64,000 bases of DNA from JAYYZW01 sp965217605 (lineage in GTDB: Bacteria > Pseudomonadota > Gammaproteobacteria > Ga0077536). The stretch covers positions 124,001-188,000 of the forward strand of contig CBDCJB010000012.1 of NCBI GenBank assembly GCA_965217605.1, in the 5' to 3' direction. Of the stretch, positions 44,279-53,569 are shown in pieces. The notes below the pieces were generated by a model. The model was given only the letters and a program-made list of their open reading frames with translations, made no database searches and was not told the origin of the DNA. The number at the start of each line of letters is the position of its first letter. Position 1 is the first letter of the stretch. The position numbers and the translations under genes were made by a program.

Positions 44279-45010
44279 ATGAGCCGATTTACGGAGATTC
44301 TTACGGCGAGTAGTGAGGATCTGCTAAAAACGTTGTACAAATCCTCGTCCGGTTCCGGCGATAGCAGTCCCACCAGCCGCACCAAGCAGGTCGCCAAGAA
44401 CCTCGGGCTCACCTATTCGCAACTCGTATGTGCGGTCGGTTTCAATTCGAGAATCCAGGATCTGTCTGATGTCGTCGCGGTCATGGGTTTCGATTCCTAC
44501 GATGCACTGGCAAGGGAACGTAATCAGGCGTTTACCAATGACATTTATCAGCAACCTGGAATCAAGGACGTGCTCGCTATCTACCGGCACGTGGCGGACT
44601 GCATGCCCTTGTTGGAAGTCATCCAACACTTGCTGACACGGCGCCTGCAAAAGATCGAAGATCGAATCGAAACGACCGTTAATTCAGTGGTCATCGAGCG
44701 TTATAAGAAAGAAATGCGTTCGATTTATAATGATGGCGTTGCGCAGATTGATTTCGCGGAAGAACGATTGAGCAAGATGCACAGCGGCTTTCGTGCGCTG
44801 CTCAATGAAGTTGCGTTGATCGTAGAAAGCAGGTTGATTCCGATTGGCGATATATTTTTCCGGGAATCGATTCTGCCTGAGGAAAAACGCCGGTTGATGA
44901 TCCGCGGATTGATACCGCGAGAACTGGTTGAAACCAGACTCGAGGATCGAGATATTCCGGATCAAGAACGCAACGTGCTGGAAGACCAGTTGAAGTTACT
45001 CGGTGCATGA
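44279..45010 (+). CDS. Unrecognised protein, paralogue A of a tandem pair
   Basis: This 243-aa protein has no signal peptide or membrane segment and is largely helical. It opens FTEILTASSEDLLKTLY and continues NLGLTYSQLVCAVGFNSRIQ, DLSDVVAVMGFDSYDAL, YKKEMRSIYNDGVAQIDFA and IPIGDIFFRES. It is clearly homologous along its whole length to the gene at 45246. I know no characterised family with these motifs. The ATG follows GACGGAG. A 165-bp palindromic repeat begins 2 bp after the stop. Confidence 0.8.
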   Translation: MSRFTEILTASSEDLLKTLYKSSSGSGDSSPTSRTKQVAKNLGLTYSQLVCAVGFNSRIQDLSDVVAVMGFDSYDALARERNQAFTNDIYQQPGIKDVLAIYRHVADCMPLLEVIQHLLTRRLQKIEDRIETTVNSVVIERYKKEMRSIYNDGVAQIDFAEERLSKMHSGFRALLNEVALIVESRLIPIGDIFFRESILPEEKRRLMIRGLIPRELVETRLEDRDIPDQERNVLEDQLKLLGA

Positions 45011-45012
45011 GG

Positions 45013-45177
45013 CTAGTGTGCTGTCCCGCAAATATGTTTCATAATTCGCTGGTCTTTTTCGCCCCTGGCGGCGTCGCTCGTCGTTGTGTAGAGCCCGCTA
45101 CACGGCCTCCTCGCGCCTTGCCAGGAACGAAAAATCCTGCCCGACTTACGAAACATATTTATGGGGCAGCACACTAG
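45013..45177. repeat. 165-bp palindromic repeat, full copy 3
   Basis: CTAG at both ends with termini CTAGTGTGCTGTCCCGCAAA and ATGGGGCAGCACACTAG. It is in the same orientation as the copy at 33943 and highly similar to it. It includes GTTTCATAATTCGCTGGTC and the GCCCCTGGCGGCG core. It separates the two tandem paralogues. Confidence 0.9.
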
Positions 45178-45245
45178 ACGTTTCGTTTGAGATTGTGGCG
45201 AAAACGAAATTTTGACGAAAAATAATATTCAATAAAGAGTTCACG

Positions 45246-45959
45246 ATGCCTTCATTCCGCGAAGTTCTCACAGCCTCCGACGCAGATCTCGTCAAATTTT
45301 TCTACCGTCTTAAACCGAGTGACGACAACGATTTCATCAAGAAGATCAACAATGCCGCCGCACAACTCGGTCTCAACCACTCCCAGCTTGTATGCGCGCT
45401 CGGGTTCAATAAAAATATTCGCGATCTTACCGACATCCTTTCTGTGGTCGGATTCACGTCATACAAGCTGTTGTCCTACCGCCGCAACGAGTTGTTTTCG
45501 ACAGATACTTATAAACATCTCGATATCGACAATGTTGTGGACATCTACTCGGAATACCTCGAGGACCCGGATATTCTCGCAACTCTGCGCGAATTGATGG
45601 TTCCGCGTCTAGAAAACATCGAGAAGAAGCTGCTCGATGATGAAGAAACGTCGTTCGTGATCAGTTACAAGATGGAGATCCATTCGATTTATGCTGGCGG
45701 CATCGCTACCGAAGCGTTTGCCACCGCCCGCATAGAGGCCCCGATTGGCGAGCTGCGGTTGATGGTCGACGAACTCCAGATGATGATCGACGAAGAGGTC
45801 GTCCCTCCCGGCAATCTATTTTTTTCGGATTATCCGCTACCGGCTGAGAAACAGATCCTCATCGACATGGGCAAAGTGGACGCAGCGATGATTCGGAACC
45901 GGCTGGAGAATACCGAGATCTCCGAGGATAAACGGCAGATGTTAGAGGACCATATTTAG
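45246..45959 (+). CDS. Unrecognised protein, paralogue B of a tandem pair
   Basis: The 237-aa protein matches the one at 44279 in order and spacing: FREVLTASDADLVKFFYRL, QLGLNHSQLVCALGFNKNIR, DLTDILSVVGFTSYKLL, YKMEIHSIYAGGIATEAFA and VPPGNLFFSDYPLPAEKQIL. The conserved core (LGL-x-SQLVCA-GFN, then D-L-x-D) suggests a helical ligand or protein-binding domain. No catalytic motif is apparent. The gene probably has its own promoter, as the palindromic repeat and an AT-rich leader lie upstream. It converges with ppsA. Confidence 0.8.
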   Translation: MPSFREVLTASDADLVKFFYRLKPSDDNDFIKKINNAAAQLGLNHSQLVCALGFNKNIRDLTDILSVVGFTSYKLLSYRRNELFSTDTYKHLDIDNVVDIYSEYLEDPDILATLRELMVPRLENIEKKLLDDEETSFVISYKMEIHSIYAGGIATEAFATARIEAPIGELRLMVDELQMMIDEEVVPPGNLFFSDYPLPAEKQILIDMGKVDAAMIRNRLENTEISEDKRQMLEDHI

Positions 45960-45980
45960 AAATCGTCGGCGAACCGGCTC

Positions 45981-48353
45981 TTACCTGGTGCGCTTCGCGA
46001 GATCCGTCCAGGTCCGGGTGACGGTGTCGGGATTGAGCGAAATACTGTCGATGCCTTGATCGAGTAACCATTGGGCGAGATCTTCGTAATCCGATGGCCC
46101 CTGACCGCAGATCCCGACGTATTTACCGGCGTCGCGACACGCCGCGATCGCGATCTTCATCAAGGCTTTGACTGCTTCGTCGCGCTCGTCGAAGCGGTCG
46201 GCCACCAGGCCCGAATCGCGATCCAGGCCAAGCGTCAGCTGCGTGAGATCGTTGGAACCGATCGAAAAACCATCGAAATACTCGAGAAATTCCGCGGCCA
46301 AAACGGCGTTCGATGGGAGTTCGCACATCATTACGATGCTTAAATTATTTTCACCGCGCGCCAGGCCGTTGGCAGCGAGCAGGTCGATGACCTCAGCGGC
46401 TTCCTCTGTCGTTCGCACGAAGGGCACCATGACCTGAACGTTGGTTAGACCCATGTCGTTGCGTACGAAGCGTAGTGCTTCGCACTCCATTTCAAAACAG
46501 GGTTTAAACGAGTCGGCGAGATAACGCGATGCGCCGCGGAACCCTAACATGGGATTCTCTTCTTCGGGCTCGTAGCGCTGGCCGCCCACCATATTCGCGT
46601 ACTCGTTCGACTTGAAATCGGACAGACGAACGATCACGGGTTGCGGAGCGAATGCGGCCGCGATAGTCGCCACGCCCTCGACCAGACGCTTGACGAAGAA
46701 TCCACGCGGGCTGTCGTATGGTGCGATGACCGCTGCGATGCGTGTCTTGAGATCCATCGGCAATTCGTCGAATTCGAGCAGGGCGCGCGGGTGGATCCCA
46801 ATCATGCGGTTGATGATGAACTCGAGGCGCGCGAGCCCCACGCCCGCATGCGGCAAGGTCGAGAACGCAAAAGCTCGATCGGGATTACCGACGTTCATCA
46901 TGATCTTGACGCCGATTTCGGGCATCGCATCGAGTTCGACTTTACTGCGTTCGAAGGCGAGCCTGCCCGCATAGACATAGCCGCTGTCCCCATCCGCGCA
47001 GCACACGGTAACATCATGGCCGTTTGGAATTGTCGTAGTCGCGTCACCGCAGCCTACGATTGCCGGCACGCCCATTTCCCGCGCAATGATGGCGGCGTGG
47101 CATGTACGACCACCGCGGTTGGTCACGATTGCAGCGGCGCGTTTCATGACCGGCTCCCAATCGGGATCGGTCATATCCGCGATCAGCACGTCACCTTCGT
47201 TTAAGGTTCCCATCTGCTCGACGTTAGCAATGACGCGCGCGGTACCAGCGCCGATCTTCTGACCTATACTCCGCCCTTGTGCCAGTACGGTGCCCTGCTC
47301 TTTCAGGGTATAGCGTTCGATGAAATGCGCATTCCGGCTTTGCACGGTCTCCGGGCGCGCTTGAACGATATACATTTCGCCGTCCTCGCCATCCTTGGCC
47401 CACTCGATATCCATCGGACGCCCGTAGTGGTTTTCGATCACGACGGCAAGGCGCGCAAGCCGTTCGAGTTCATCGTCGGTCAAACAGAAACGCTGGCTAT
47501 GCGCTTCGTCGACCCGGCGCGTCTGGATGTCGGCGCCGGCATCATCGCCGCCGTCTGAAAAGACCATCTGCAAATGCTTGCTGCCGAGATTACGCCGCAA
47601 AATACTTTTGTCGCCCCGCTCCAGCGCCGGTTTATAGACGTAGAATTCATCCGGGTTGACCGCTCCCTGCACCACCAGCTCGCCCAGCCCGTAGCTCGCC
47701 GTGATGAAAACGACATCACGAAAGCCCGATTCCGTATCGAGCGTGAACATCACGCCACTCGAGCCGACATCGCTGCGCACCATGCGCTGGATACCGGCGG
47801 ATAAGGCCACTTGATGGTGATCGAATCCATGATGCACGCGATATGAGATTGCTCGATCGTTAAACAGCGACGCGAAAACGTCCTTGATCCTAAGCGTGAC
47901 CTGCTCGATGCCCGAAACGTTGAGGTAGCTCTCCTGTTGGCCGGCAAAAGAGGCCTGTGGCAGATCTTCGGCCGTCGCGGAAGAGCGCACGGCGACGGCC
48001 ACGTTTTCGCCCGTACTGTTGGTCAGTGCGTCGTAAGCCTGCTCTATCTCGGCCTGCAGACGCTGGGGAAGCGGCGTCGCCGCTATCCATCCCCGGATCT
48101 CCTTGCCGGCCTTCGAAAGTTCTGCAAGGTCTTCAACATCGAAGCCGTCTAGGCGCTGCATGATGCGTTGTTCGAGACCGTCGACGCCGATGAAGTCGAG
48201 AAAGGCGTCGACCGTCGTTGCGAATCCTCCTGGAACGCGTACGCCGACCGCATCTAAGTGCGTGATCATTTCGCCCAAAGAGGCGTTCTTACCGCCGACT
48301 TTGGCAACGTCGGACATGCCCACGTCTTTCAAGGACACGATATAATCGCTCAT
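45981..48353 (-). CDS. ppsA: Phosphoenolpyruvate synthase
   Basis: The 790-aa cytoplasmic enzyme makes PEP from pyruvate and ATP in gluconeogenesis. The N-terminal ATP-grasp part begins SLKDVGMSDVAKVGGKNASLGEMI. The phosphohistidine domain has GGRTCHAAIIAREMGVPAIVG with the catalytic His. The C-terminal PEP/pyruvate barrel ends with SIGSNDLTQLTLG and GICGQGPSDY, whose Cys is catalytic. It is full length. It diverges from the gene for its regulatory kinase/phosphorylase, ppsR. Confidence 0.97.
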   Translation of the reverse strand: MSDYIVSLKDVGMSDVAKVGGKNASLGEMITHLDAVGVRVPGGFATTVDAFLDFIGVDGLEQRIMQRLDGFDVEDLAELSKAGKEIRGWIAATPLPQRLQAEIEQAYDALTNSTGENVAVAVRSSATAEDLPQASFAGQQESYLNVSGIEQVTLRIKDVFASLFNDRAISYRVHHGFDHHQVALSAGIQRMVRSDVGSSGVMFTLDTESGFRDVVFITASYGLGELVVQGAVNPDEFYVYKPALERGDKSILRRNLGSKHLQMVFSDGGDDAGADIQTRRVDEAHSQRFCLTDDELERLARLAVVIENHYGRPMDIEWAKDGEDGEMYIVQARPETVQSRNAHFIERYTLKEQGTVLAQGRSIGQKIGAGTARVIANVEQMGTLNEGDVLIADMTDPDWEPVMKRAAAIVTNRGGRTCHAAIIAREMGVPAIVGCGDATTTIPNGHDVTVCCADGDSGYVYAGRLAFERSKVELDAMPEIGVKIMMNVGNPDRAFAFSTLPHAGVGLARLEFIINRMIGIHPRALLEFDELPMDLKTRIAAVIAPYDSPRGFFVKRLVEGVATIAAAFAPQPVIVRLSDFKSNEYANMVGGQRYEPEEENPMLGFRGASRYLADSFKPCFEMECEALRFVRNDMGLTNVQVMVPFVRTTEEAAEVIDLLAANGLARGENNLSIVMMCELPSNAVLAAEFLEYFDGFSIGSNDLTQLTLGLDRDSGLVADRFDERDEAVKALMKIAIAACRDAGKYVGICGQGPSDYEDLAQWLLDQGIDSISLNPDTVTRTWTDLAKRTR

Positions 48354-48455
48354 GAGATGCTACGTTCGCGTGTCGCTCGACTTAAATTAACGTAACGCGC
48401 TCGGCCCAGCCGCAGGCCGGTAATTGTACCTGAGACATATGCGTCCCCGGAACCG

Positions 48456-49262
48456 ATGAAACGCCGCGTTTTTTTTATATCTGATCGCACGGGTATCACC
48501 GCCGAGACGCTCGGTCAAAGCCTGCTTACGCAGTTTCCGAGTATCGAATTCAACCGCACTAATATCCCGTTCGTCACGAATGAACTGGCCGCACGCAATG
48601 CCGCGGCAATGATAGAAAAAGCGGCCGCGGAAGACGACGAGCCGCCACTCGTTTTCAGCACGTTAACGGATACCTCAATTCAACAGATCATCGCCGCGGA
48701 TCATCAATACGTGTTCGATTTGTTCGGCACTTTTATCGAACTGCTTGAGGATTTGCTTGGCCTTGAATCGTCGCATACGGCTGGAAGCATGCACGGTATC
48801 GGTGATGCAAGCGCCTACGAGCGGCGCTTGCAGGCATTGAATTTCACGTTGAATCACGATGACGGATTACATACCCACGATCTGAACGAGGCGGAAATTG
48901 TGCTGATCGGCGTTTCACGTTGCGGCAAAACGCCAACGTGCCTGTATCTCGCGATGCATTATTCACTCAAGGCCGCCAACTACCCTTTAACCGATGATGA
49001 TTTTGAGGAGAACACGCTACCTGGAATCCTGCAACCGGTGCGAGAAAAGATCTATGGCCTCACCATCGTACCGGAGCAACTGAGTCGTATCCGGCGGGAG
49101 CGCCGCCCGCACGGCAATTATGCAAAAGTCGCGCAATGCCGCGCCGAAGTCGCCAAAGCAGAAGCGCTGTTTCGAGATGAAAACATTCAGTTCATCGATA
49201 CCACGACCGTATCTATCGAAGAGATCGCCGCGACCATTGGCCGGGATATGGGCTTGCATTGA
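48456..49262 (+). CDS. ppsR: PEP synthase regulatory protein (bifunctional kinase/pyrophosphorylase, DUF299)
   Basis: This 268-aa protein begins VFFISDRTGITAETLGQSLL and has the P-loop-like LIGVSRCGKTPTCLYLAMHY at about 149-168. Family members usually have GVSRTGKTPT; here Cys replaces Thr. It phosphorylates PEP synthase with ADP to inactivate it and removes the phosphate with Pi. The family fits the divergent neighbour ppsA directly. Confidence 0.94.
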   Translation: MKRRVFFISDRTGITAETLGQSLLTQFPSIEFNRTNIPFVTNELAARNAAAMIEKAAAEDDEPPLVFSTLTDTSIQQIIAADHQYVFDLFGTFIELLEDLLGLESSHTAGSMHGIGDASAYERRLQALNFTLNHDDGLHTHDLNEAEIVLIGVSRCGKTPTCLYLAMHYSLKAANYPLTDDDFEENTLPGILQPVREKIYGLTIVPEQLSRIRRERRPHGNYAKVAQCRAEVAKAEALFRDENIQFIDTTTVSIEEIAATIGRDMGLH

Positions 49263-49319
49263 GTTTTCGATCCAAGGAATCGCCGGCCCGCTGACTCCGG
49301 CGATGTGTCGGATACGGAG

Positions 49320-50174
49320 TCAATCGTCGACGATAGTGAAATGCAGCTCGGCACGGCCGTAGTCAGCGCGATAGCTGCCGGGCAGGCCGGGATTGATATT
49401 GCCCAGGGAACCGGTCAACAGCACCTGTCCGGGTCGCAGTGGCCAGCCTTGCTCGATCAGCGTGTTGACCAACCACAGCAACGCGCGCAGTTGATCGCCG
49501 AGCGCATTGGTGGTGCGGCCTTGATCGATGGGTTCTCCGTCCCGGTACAAGGTCGCTTCCAGCGCGTTGACTTCAGCGAGATCGCTCAGGTGGAACGGTT
49601 CGCCCACGAGGTAGGCAGCCGCAGCCATGTTCGTTGCCAGGACGTCGAGTCCGCTCAATGCCTGGATATCCTCATAGTTGAGATCCGGAAGTTCGACGGC
49701 GGGTACGGCGTGGCTGACATAGGTTTTCAGATCCGCTATGGAGTTCATGCGCCGCGTGATGGATGAGCGCAACACGAAACCGATTTCGATTTCGACCATG
49801 AGACGCTTGTAGGTATGCCGTCGTACTTCCGCTCCATCGGCGAGCCGTCCATCGGCAAACAATACGCCAGCGATGGGTCCGTCGAGATTGAATTTCTCGC
49901 GTGATGCCGCCCCGGTAAATCCCGCTTTATAGCCACCGATATCCCTCATTTTTAGGGCTTGTTCGACAACCACACGCTGGATCTCGTAGGCCGACTGAAC
50001 GTCGAGCCGTGCGCCGTACATCGACAGGGCCGGCATGGGCGCACCCCGGCGGGTTTCCTCGATGATGATCGCCGCCCAGGCATCAGCATCCGCATGCACC
50101 GCGCTGACGCAAATACCCATCAATAGGCTTACGCCAAGACAGCTATACGCAATAGATCGTTTGCGTCGAATCAT
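49320..50174 (-). CDS. Exported 2-keto-4-pentenoate hydratase/fumarylacetoacetase-like protein
   Basis: The 284-aa protein has a clear Sec signal peptide (about 8-28, SCLGVSLLMGICVSAVHA), which is odd for this normally cytoplasmic fold. The mature part resembles MhpD-type hydratases: SAYEIQRVVVEQAL, GGYKAGFTG, MVEIEIGFVL (metal-binding Glu residues), VPAVELPDLNYED and WPLRPGQVLLTGSL. The usual substrates are catechol meta-cleavage products; no such pathway lies nearby. An exported function is inference. Confidence 0.75.
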   Translation of the reverse strand: MIRRKRSIAYSCLGVSLLMGICVSAVHADADAWAAIIIEETRRGAPMPALSMYGARLDVQSAYEIQRVVVEQALKMRDIGGYKAGFTGAASREKFNLDGPIAGVLFADGRLADGAEVRRHTYKRLMVEIEIGFVLRSSITRRMNSIADLKTYVSHAVPAVELPDLNYEDIQALSGLDVLATNMAAAAYLVGEPFHLSDLAEVNALEATLYRDGEPIDQGRTTNALGDQLRALLWLVNTLIEQGWPLRPGQVLLTGSLGNINPGLPGSYRADYGRAELHFTIVDD

Positions 50175-50199
50175 AAGGTTCGCGTTGATCGAATGATGC

Positions 50200-51672
50200 G
50201 TGGTCTGCGATCATGCACACAATCACAGCGGCCTGAAAACATTCGTGAGTCCCCGAGATATACCGACCCCGTCGATCACGCAGAAGTTTGCGGAATTTGC
50301 TGCGCGCCTGAAAACCAACGATGTGCCGAGGGAAGTCAACCAACACGCTAAGCTTTGTATCCTCGACAGTTTGGGTATCGGCTTGGCTGCGACGCATTAT
50401 GATTTCGCCGATGCAGTTCTGCGCGCCGCACGGGCGATGGGCGGCGTCGGCGTATCACCGGTCATCGGACAAGCGGTCGGCCTACCGCTGCGCGACGCGA
50501 TCTTAGTCAACGGCACACTCATTCACGGACTTGATTTCGACGATACCCATGGGGCCAGCGTCGTGCACTGCTCGGCGAGCGCGCTTCCGCTGAGTTTCAA
50601 TTTGGGCGTCGACCTCGGGATCTGCGGCGCCGATCTGCTGACCGCCTACGTGCTCGCGGTCGAAGTCGATGCGCGTATCGGCGAAGCCGCTCGCGGCGGT
50701 CTGCAGACGCGCGGTTTCCACCCGACGGGTATCGTCGGCGCATTCGGGTGCGCTGCGGCCGCCGCGTGGCTCAAGGCCCTCGAGCAAACACAGTTCAAGG
50801 ATGCGTTGGGGATCACGCTGAGCATGGCCTCGGGGAATCTGGAGTTTCTCGCGGACGGCGCCTGGACCAAGCGCCTGCATCCCGGCTGGGCGGGCGTTGC
50901 GGGTCTAACCGCGGCAACGCTCGCGCACGCGGGCTTCAAAGGGCCCGGGCGCCCATTTGAAGGCCGTTTTGGTTTGTACAACACGCTATTGGGATCCGCA
51001 CACGGCATCGACTGCGCGATTATCGGCGATGATCTCGGTCGCACGTGGCGTACGATCGGCAACGCGTTCAAGCCCTACCCCGCGTGCCATTTCAATCACG
51101 CTTTCGCCGACTGTGCGCTCGCGCTCAAACGCGAACATGCCATCGCGATCGAGAACATCGAATCGATCACGGCTTTCATTCATCCCGATGAGGTGGCGGT
51201 GGTTTGCGAACCCCTGAGCGAGAAGCGCCGCCCGACCAATCATTACGAAGCGCAATTCAGCGTGCCCTACATCATCGCTGCGAGCTTGGTGCGTGACCGC
51301 TTTACTTTAGCGGAACTCGAGGGCGAAGCGCGCGAGGACGCTGACATCCTTGCCCTTGCGGAACGGATCGGCTACGCCGAGGATCCCGAATCCGCCTATC
51401 CGAAATACTATTCAGGGGCGATCACCTTGAACATGCGAGACGGCCGTCAATTCGAACACCGTGAAACGGTCAATCGCGGCTCAGATGCGAAACCGCTGAG
51501 CGAATCCGCCATTCTCGAGAAATATCATGGCAATGCCGGCGCCGCCATGAGTCGATCGGCAGCCGAACGTCTGGCGGATATCGTCTTATGTATCGAAACT
51601 GCACCCGACCTCACGGAGTTGACGCAGGCGCTGACCGGTGTCGAGAATACCAAGCGGCAGCAAGCCCTATAA
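50200..51672 (+). CDS. MmgE/PrpD family protein (2-methylcitrate dehydratase-like)
   Basis: The protein of up to 490 aa has the family's helical domain with CILDSLGIGLAA, NGTLIHGLDFDDTHGASVVH, GFHPTGIVGAFGCAAAAAWL, GNLEFLADGAWTKRLHPGWA and NAFKPYPACHFNHAFADCAL. The last motifs place the substrate-binding residues. The family includes 2-methylcitrate and cis-aconitate decarboxylase-like enzymes. No prpB or prpC is adjacent, so the substrate is open. Possible starts are GTG 50200 and GTG 50248; the conserved part starts at SITQKFAEF. Confidence 0.88.
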   Translation: MVCDHAHNHSGLKTFVSPRDIPTPSITQKFAEFAARLKTNDVPREVNQHAKLCILDSLGIGLAATHYDFADAVLRAARAMGGVGVSPVIGQAVGLPLRDAILVNGTLIHGLDFDDTHGASVVHCSASALPLSFNLGVDLGICGADLLTAYVLAVEVDARIGEAARGGLQTRGFHPTGIVGAFGCAAAAAWLKALEQTQFKDALGITLSMASGNLEFLADGAWTKRLHPGWAGVAGLTAATLAHAGFKGPGRPFEGRFGLYNTLLGSAHGIDCAIIGDDLGRTWRTIGNAFKPYPACHFNHAFADCALALKREHAIAIENIESITAFIHPDEVAVVCEPLSEKRRPTNHYEAQFSVPYIIAASLVRDRFTLAELEGEAREDADILALAERIGYAEDPESAYPKYYSGAITLNMRDGRQFEHRETVNRGSDAKPLSESAILEKYHGNAGAAMSRSAAERLADIVLCIETAPDLTELTQALTGVENTKRQQAL

Positions 51673-51693
51673 CACAACAAGGATAACGCCAAC

Positions 51694-52305
51694 ATGAAAA
51701 CCTCCTCGCTTTTAGTTTGCGGCGTCGTCACGTATGCGCTTACTGCGCTCGTGCCGGTTGCCTACCCTGTGCACGCTGATGACGTCGCACCGTTCGGTGA
51801 CCGGGAAGTGAGGGTGCTCTCGGCGCTGATCAATCACGGCGTGGCGCCGGATACGCCGATCATTATCATCGCCGATCACACCACGGGTGATCCCGCCGCG
51901 GTTGCATCCGATGACGATACCGCATTGGCGATCGTGGAAGAACTGGGGATTCCACGTGCGACGCTCGATGACTGGTCGCTCAGAAACGTCGCTCCACAAC
52001 TCATCGATCGTCCGCTCGACCTGCAGGTGTCCTATCAAATGCTGAGCGAATCCGGTTTAAGCGAACTTTTCGGCGATGTCGAACCGCAGGATGGCTGGAC
52101 CGCGTTCTTTACCCGATATACCGGTGCGCCGGGGATCGTGCGCATCTCGCGTGCCGGTTTCGACGATTCCCTGTCGCATGCTCTGGTGTATATCGAACAT
52201 CAATGCGGTGCGGAGTGTGGCGCCGGGCGCCTGGTCCACTTGGTACAGGAAACGACCGGGGCATGGCAGGTACAAGAAGGTGCCGTCGTGTGGATGACGG
52301 AGTAA
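51694..52305 (+). CDS. Secreted hypothetical protein
   Basis: The product of 203 aa has a Sec signal peptide (about 1-28, ending YPVHA). The mature part has DREVRVLSALINHGVAPDTPIIIIADHTTG, a late Cys pair (HQCGAECGAGRL), and ends QVQEGAVVWMTE. I do not recognise a family. The gene is 21 bp after the MmgE/PrpD gene. The ATG has AAGGATAA upstream. Confidence 0.65.
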   Translation: MKTSSLLVCGVVTYALTALVPVAYPVHADDVAPFGDREVRVLSALINHGVAPDTPIIIIADHTTGDPAAVASDDDTALAIVEELGIPRATLDDWSLRNVAPQLIDRPLDLQVSYQMLSESGLSELFGDVEPQDGWTAFFTRYTGAPGIVRISRAGFDDSLSHALVYIEHQCGAECGAGRLVHLVQETTGAWQVQEGAVVWMTE

Positions 52306-52337
52306 CCGCAACAGTGCATGTCTAATATCCGGCTGCC

Positions 52338-52886
52338 GTGTATTCCGTTTGCGTATTTTGCGGATCACGCATCGGCGCGCGCGAGGACTATATGTTTGCG
52401 GCCGAGGCCTTCGGCCATGAACTTGCGATGCGCAACTTTACGCTCGTGTATGGCGGTGGGCGAGTGGGGCTCATGGGCGCACTCGCCGACGCCGCGCTCG
52501 CTGCGGGTGGACACGTAGTCGGCGTTATTCCCGAATTCCTTCGCGAGCGCGAGGTTGCGCATGAAAATCTCAGCGAGTGTCTCATCGTCGACGATCTATT
52601 CGAGCGTAAAGCGTTGATGTTCGAACGCTCCGACGCCTTCGTCGCCCTGCCTGGAGGAATCGGCACTTTGGACGAGATCCTCGAAGTCATCGCGTGGCGG
52701 CAACTGCGCCAGTTGCGTCAGGCAGTCGGGCTACTGAACGTCGCGGGCTATTTCGACCGCTGGCTCGATCTCTTCGATCACATCTCCCATGAAGGCTTTC
52801 TCGATTCCGCTGACCTCGCCCACATCGTCACGCGACCCGATCCGACGACGCTGCTCGATGCGCTGTTGGATAATGTCGAACCATGA
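52338..52886 (+). CDS. LOG family protein (cytokinin riboside 5'-monophosphate phosphoribohydrolase-like)
   Basis: This 182-aa Rossmann-type protein carries the LOG signature: SVCVFCGSRIGAREDY, TLVYGGGRVGLMGALADAAL, RKALMFERSDAFVALPGGIGTLDE and the PGGxGTxxE motif. LOG enzymes split nucleoside 5'-monophosphates to base and ribose phosphate. In bacteria without cytokinins they probably act in nucleotide salvage. The start is GTG at 52338. The stop overlaps the next start (ATGA). Confidence 0.92.
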   Translation: MYSVCVFCGSRIGAREDYMFAAEAFGHELAMRNFTLVYGGGRVGLMGALADAALAAGGHVVGVIPEFLREREVAHENLSECLIVDDLFERKALMFERSDAFVALPGGIGTLDEILEVIAWRQLRQLRQAVGLLNVAGYFDRWLDLFDHISHEGFLDSADLAHIVTRPDPTTLLDALLDNVEP

Positions 52887-53563
52887 AAAACGGCCGCGAC
52901 ATCTATGCGGGCGTGATCTTCGACATGGACGGCATTCTCATAGATTCAGAGCCGCTGTACCGGCTGGTTGCACAACGCGCGGCGCGGGACTTAGGGCATG
53001 AAGTCACGGACGAGATATTTTTTACGTGGATGGGTTTACCGCCGGCGGCGGTCGAAGCCTCGATCATTCAGTCGATGGGTCGCGATTTTCCGATGGCCGC
53101 GTTTCGCAATAGATTTCGCGAGATCTGGCACGAGTATACGAATTCGCACGGCGTGCGGGCGCAGCCGGGTATCGGGGATCTCCTCGCGAAGCTACAGGCC
53201 CGCCACATCCCATACGGCGTTGCGACGTCCACACAGCGGAAGCAGGCTGAACGTTCGTTGCAACTGGCAGGGCTCTGGACCTATATCGACAAGCTGGTTG
53301 CCGGTAATGAAGTCGAGATTGGCAAACCCGCGCCGGAAATATTTCTGCGCGCGGCCGATCAGATCGGCGTTGAACCCGAGCGTTGCGTCGCACTGGAAGA
53401 TTCCGAAGCCGGTGTGCGCTCTGCATCGAGCGCACGTATGCTTACCATCATGGTGCCCGATCTTCACCAGCCTTCGGCCGAGGTCGCGGCTTTGGCCGAT
53501 TATGTACTGCCCACGACCGTGCGTGCGGCCCGTGTGGTCATCGCCGTATTCGACGATCGCTGA
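52883..53563 (+). CDS. HAD-superfamily phosphatase, beta-phosphoglucomutase-like/HxpB type
   Basis: The 226-aa protein has motif I FDMDGILIDSEPLY, a helical cap (about 18-85), motif II GVATSTQ, motif III Lys in GNEVEIGKPAPEIFL, and motif IV VALEDSEAGVRSA. It resembles YniC-type sugar-phosphate phosphatases. The substrate is not predictable. It is coupled to the LOG gene by a 4-bp overlap and lies 6 bp before the macrodomain gene. Confidence 0.9.
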   Translation: MKNGRDIYAGVIFDMDGILIDSEPLYRLVAQRAARDLGHEVTDEIFFTWMGLPPAAVEASIIQSMGRDFPMAAFRNRFREIWHEYTNSHGVRAQPGIGDLLAKLQARHIPYGVATSTQRKQAERSLQLAGLWTYIDKLVAGNEVEIGKPAPEIFLRAADQIGVEPERCVALEDSEAGVRSASSARMLTIMVPDLHQPSAEVAALADYVLPTTVRAARVVIAVFDDR

Positions 53564-53569
53564 ACAGAA

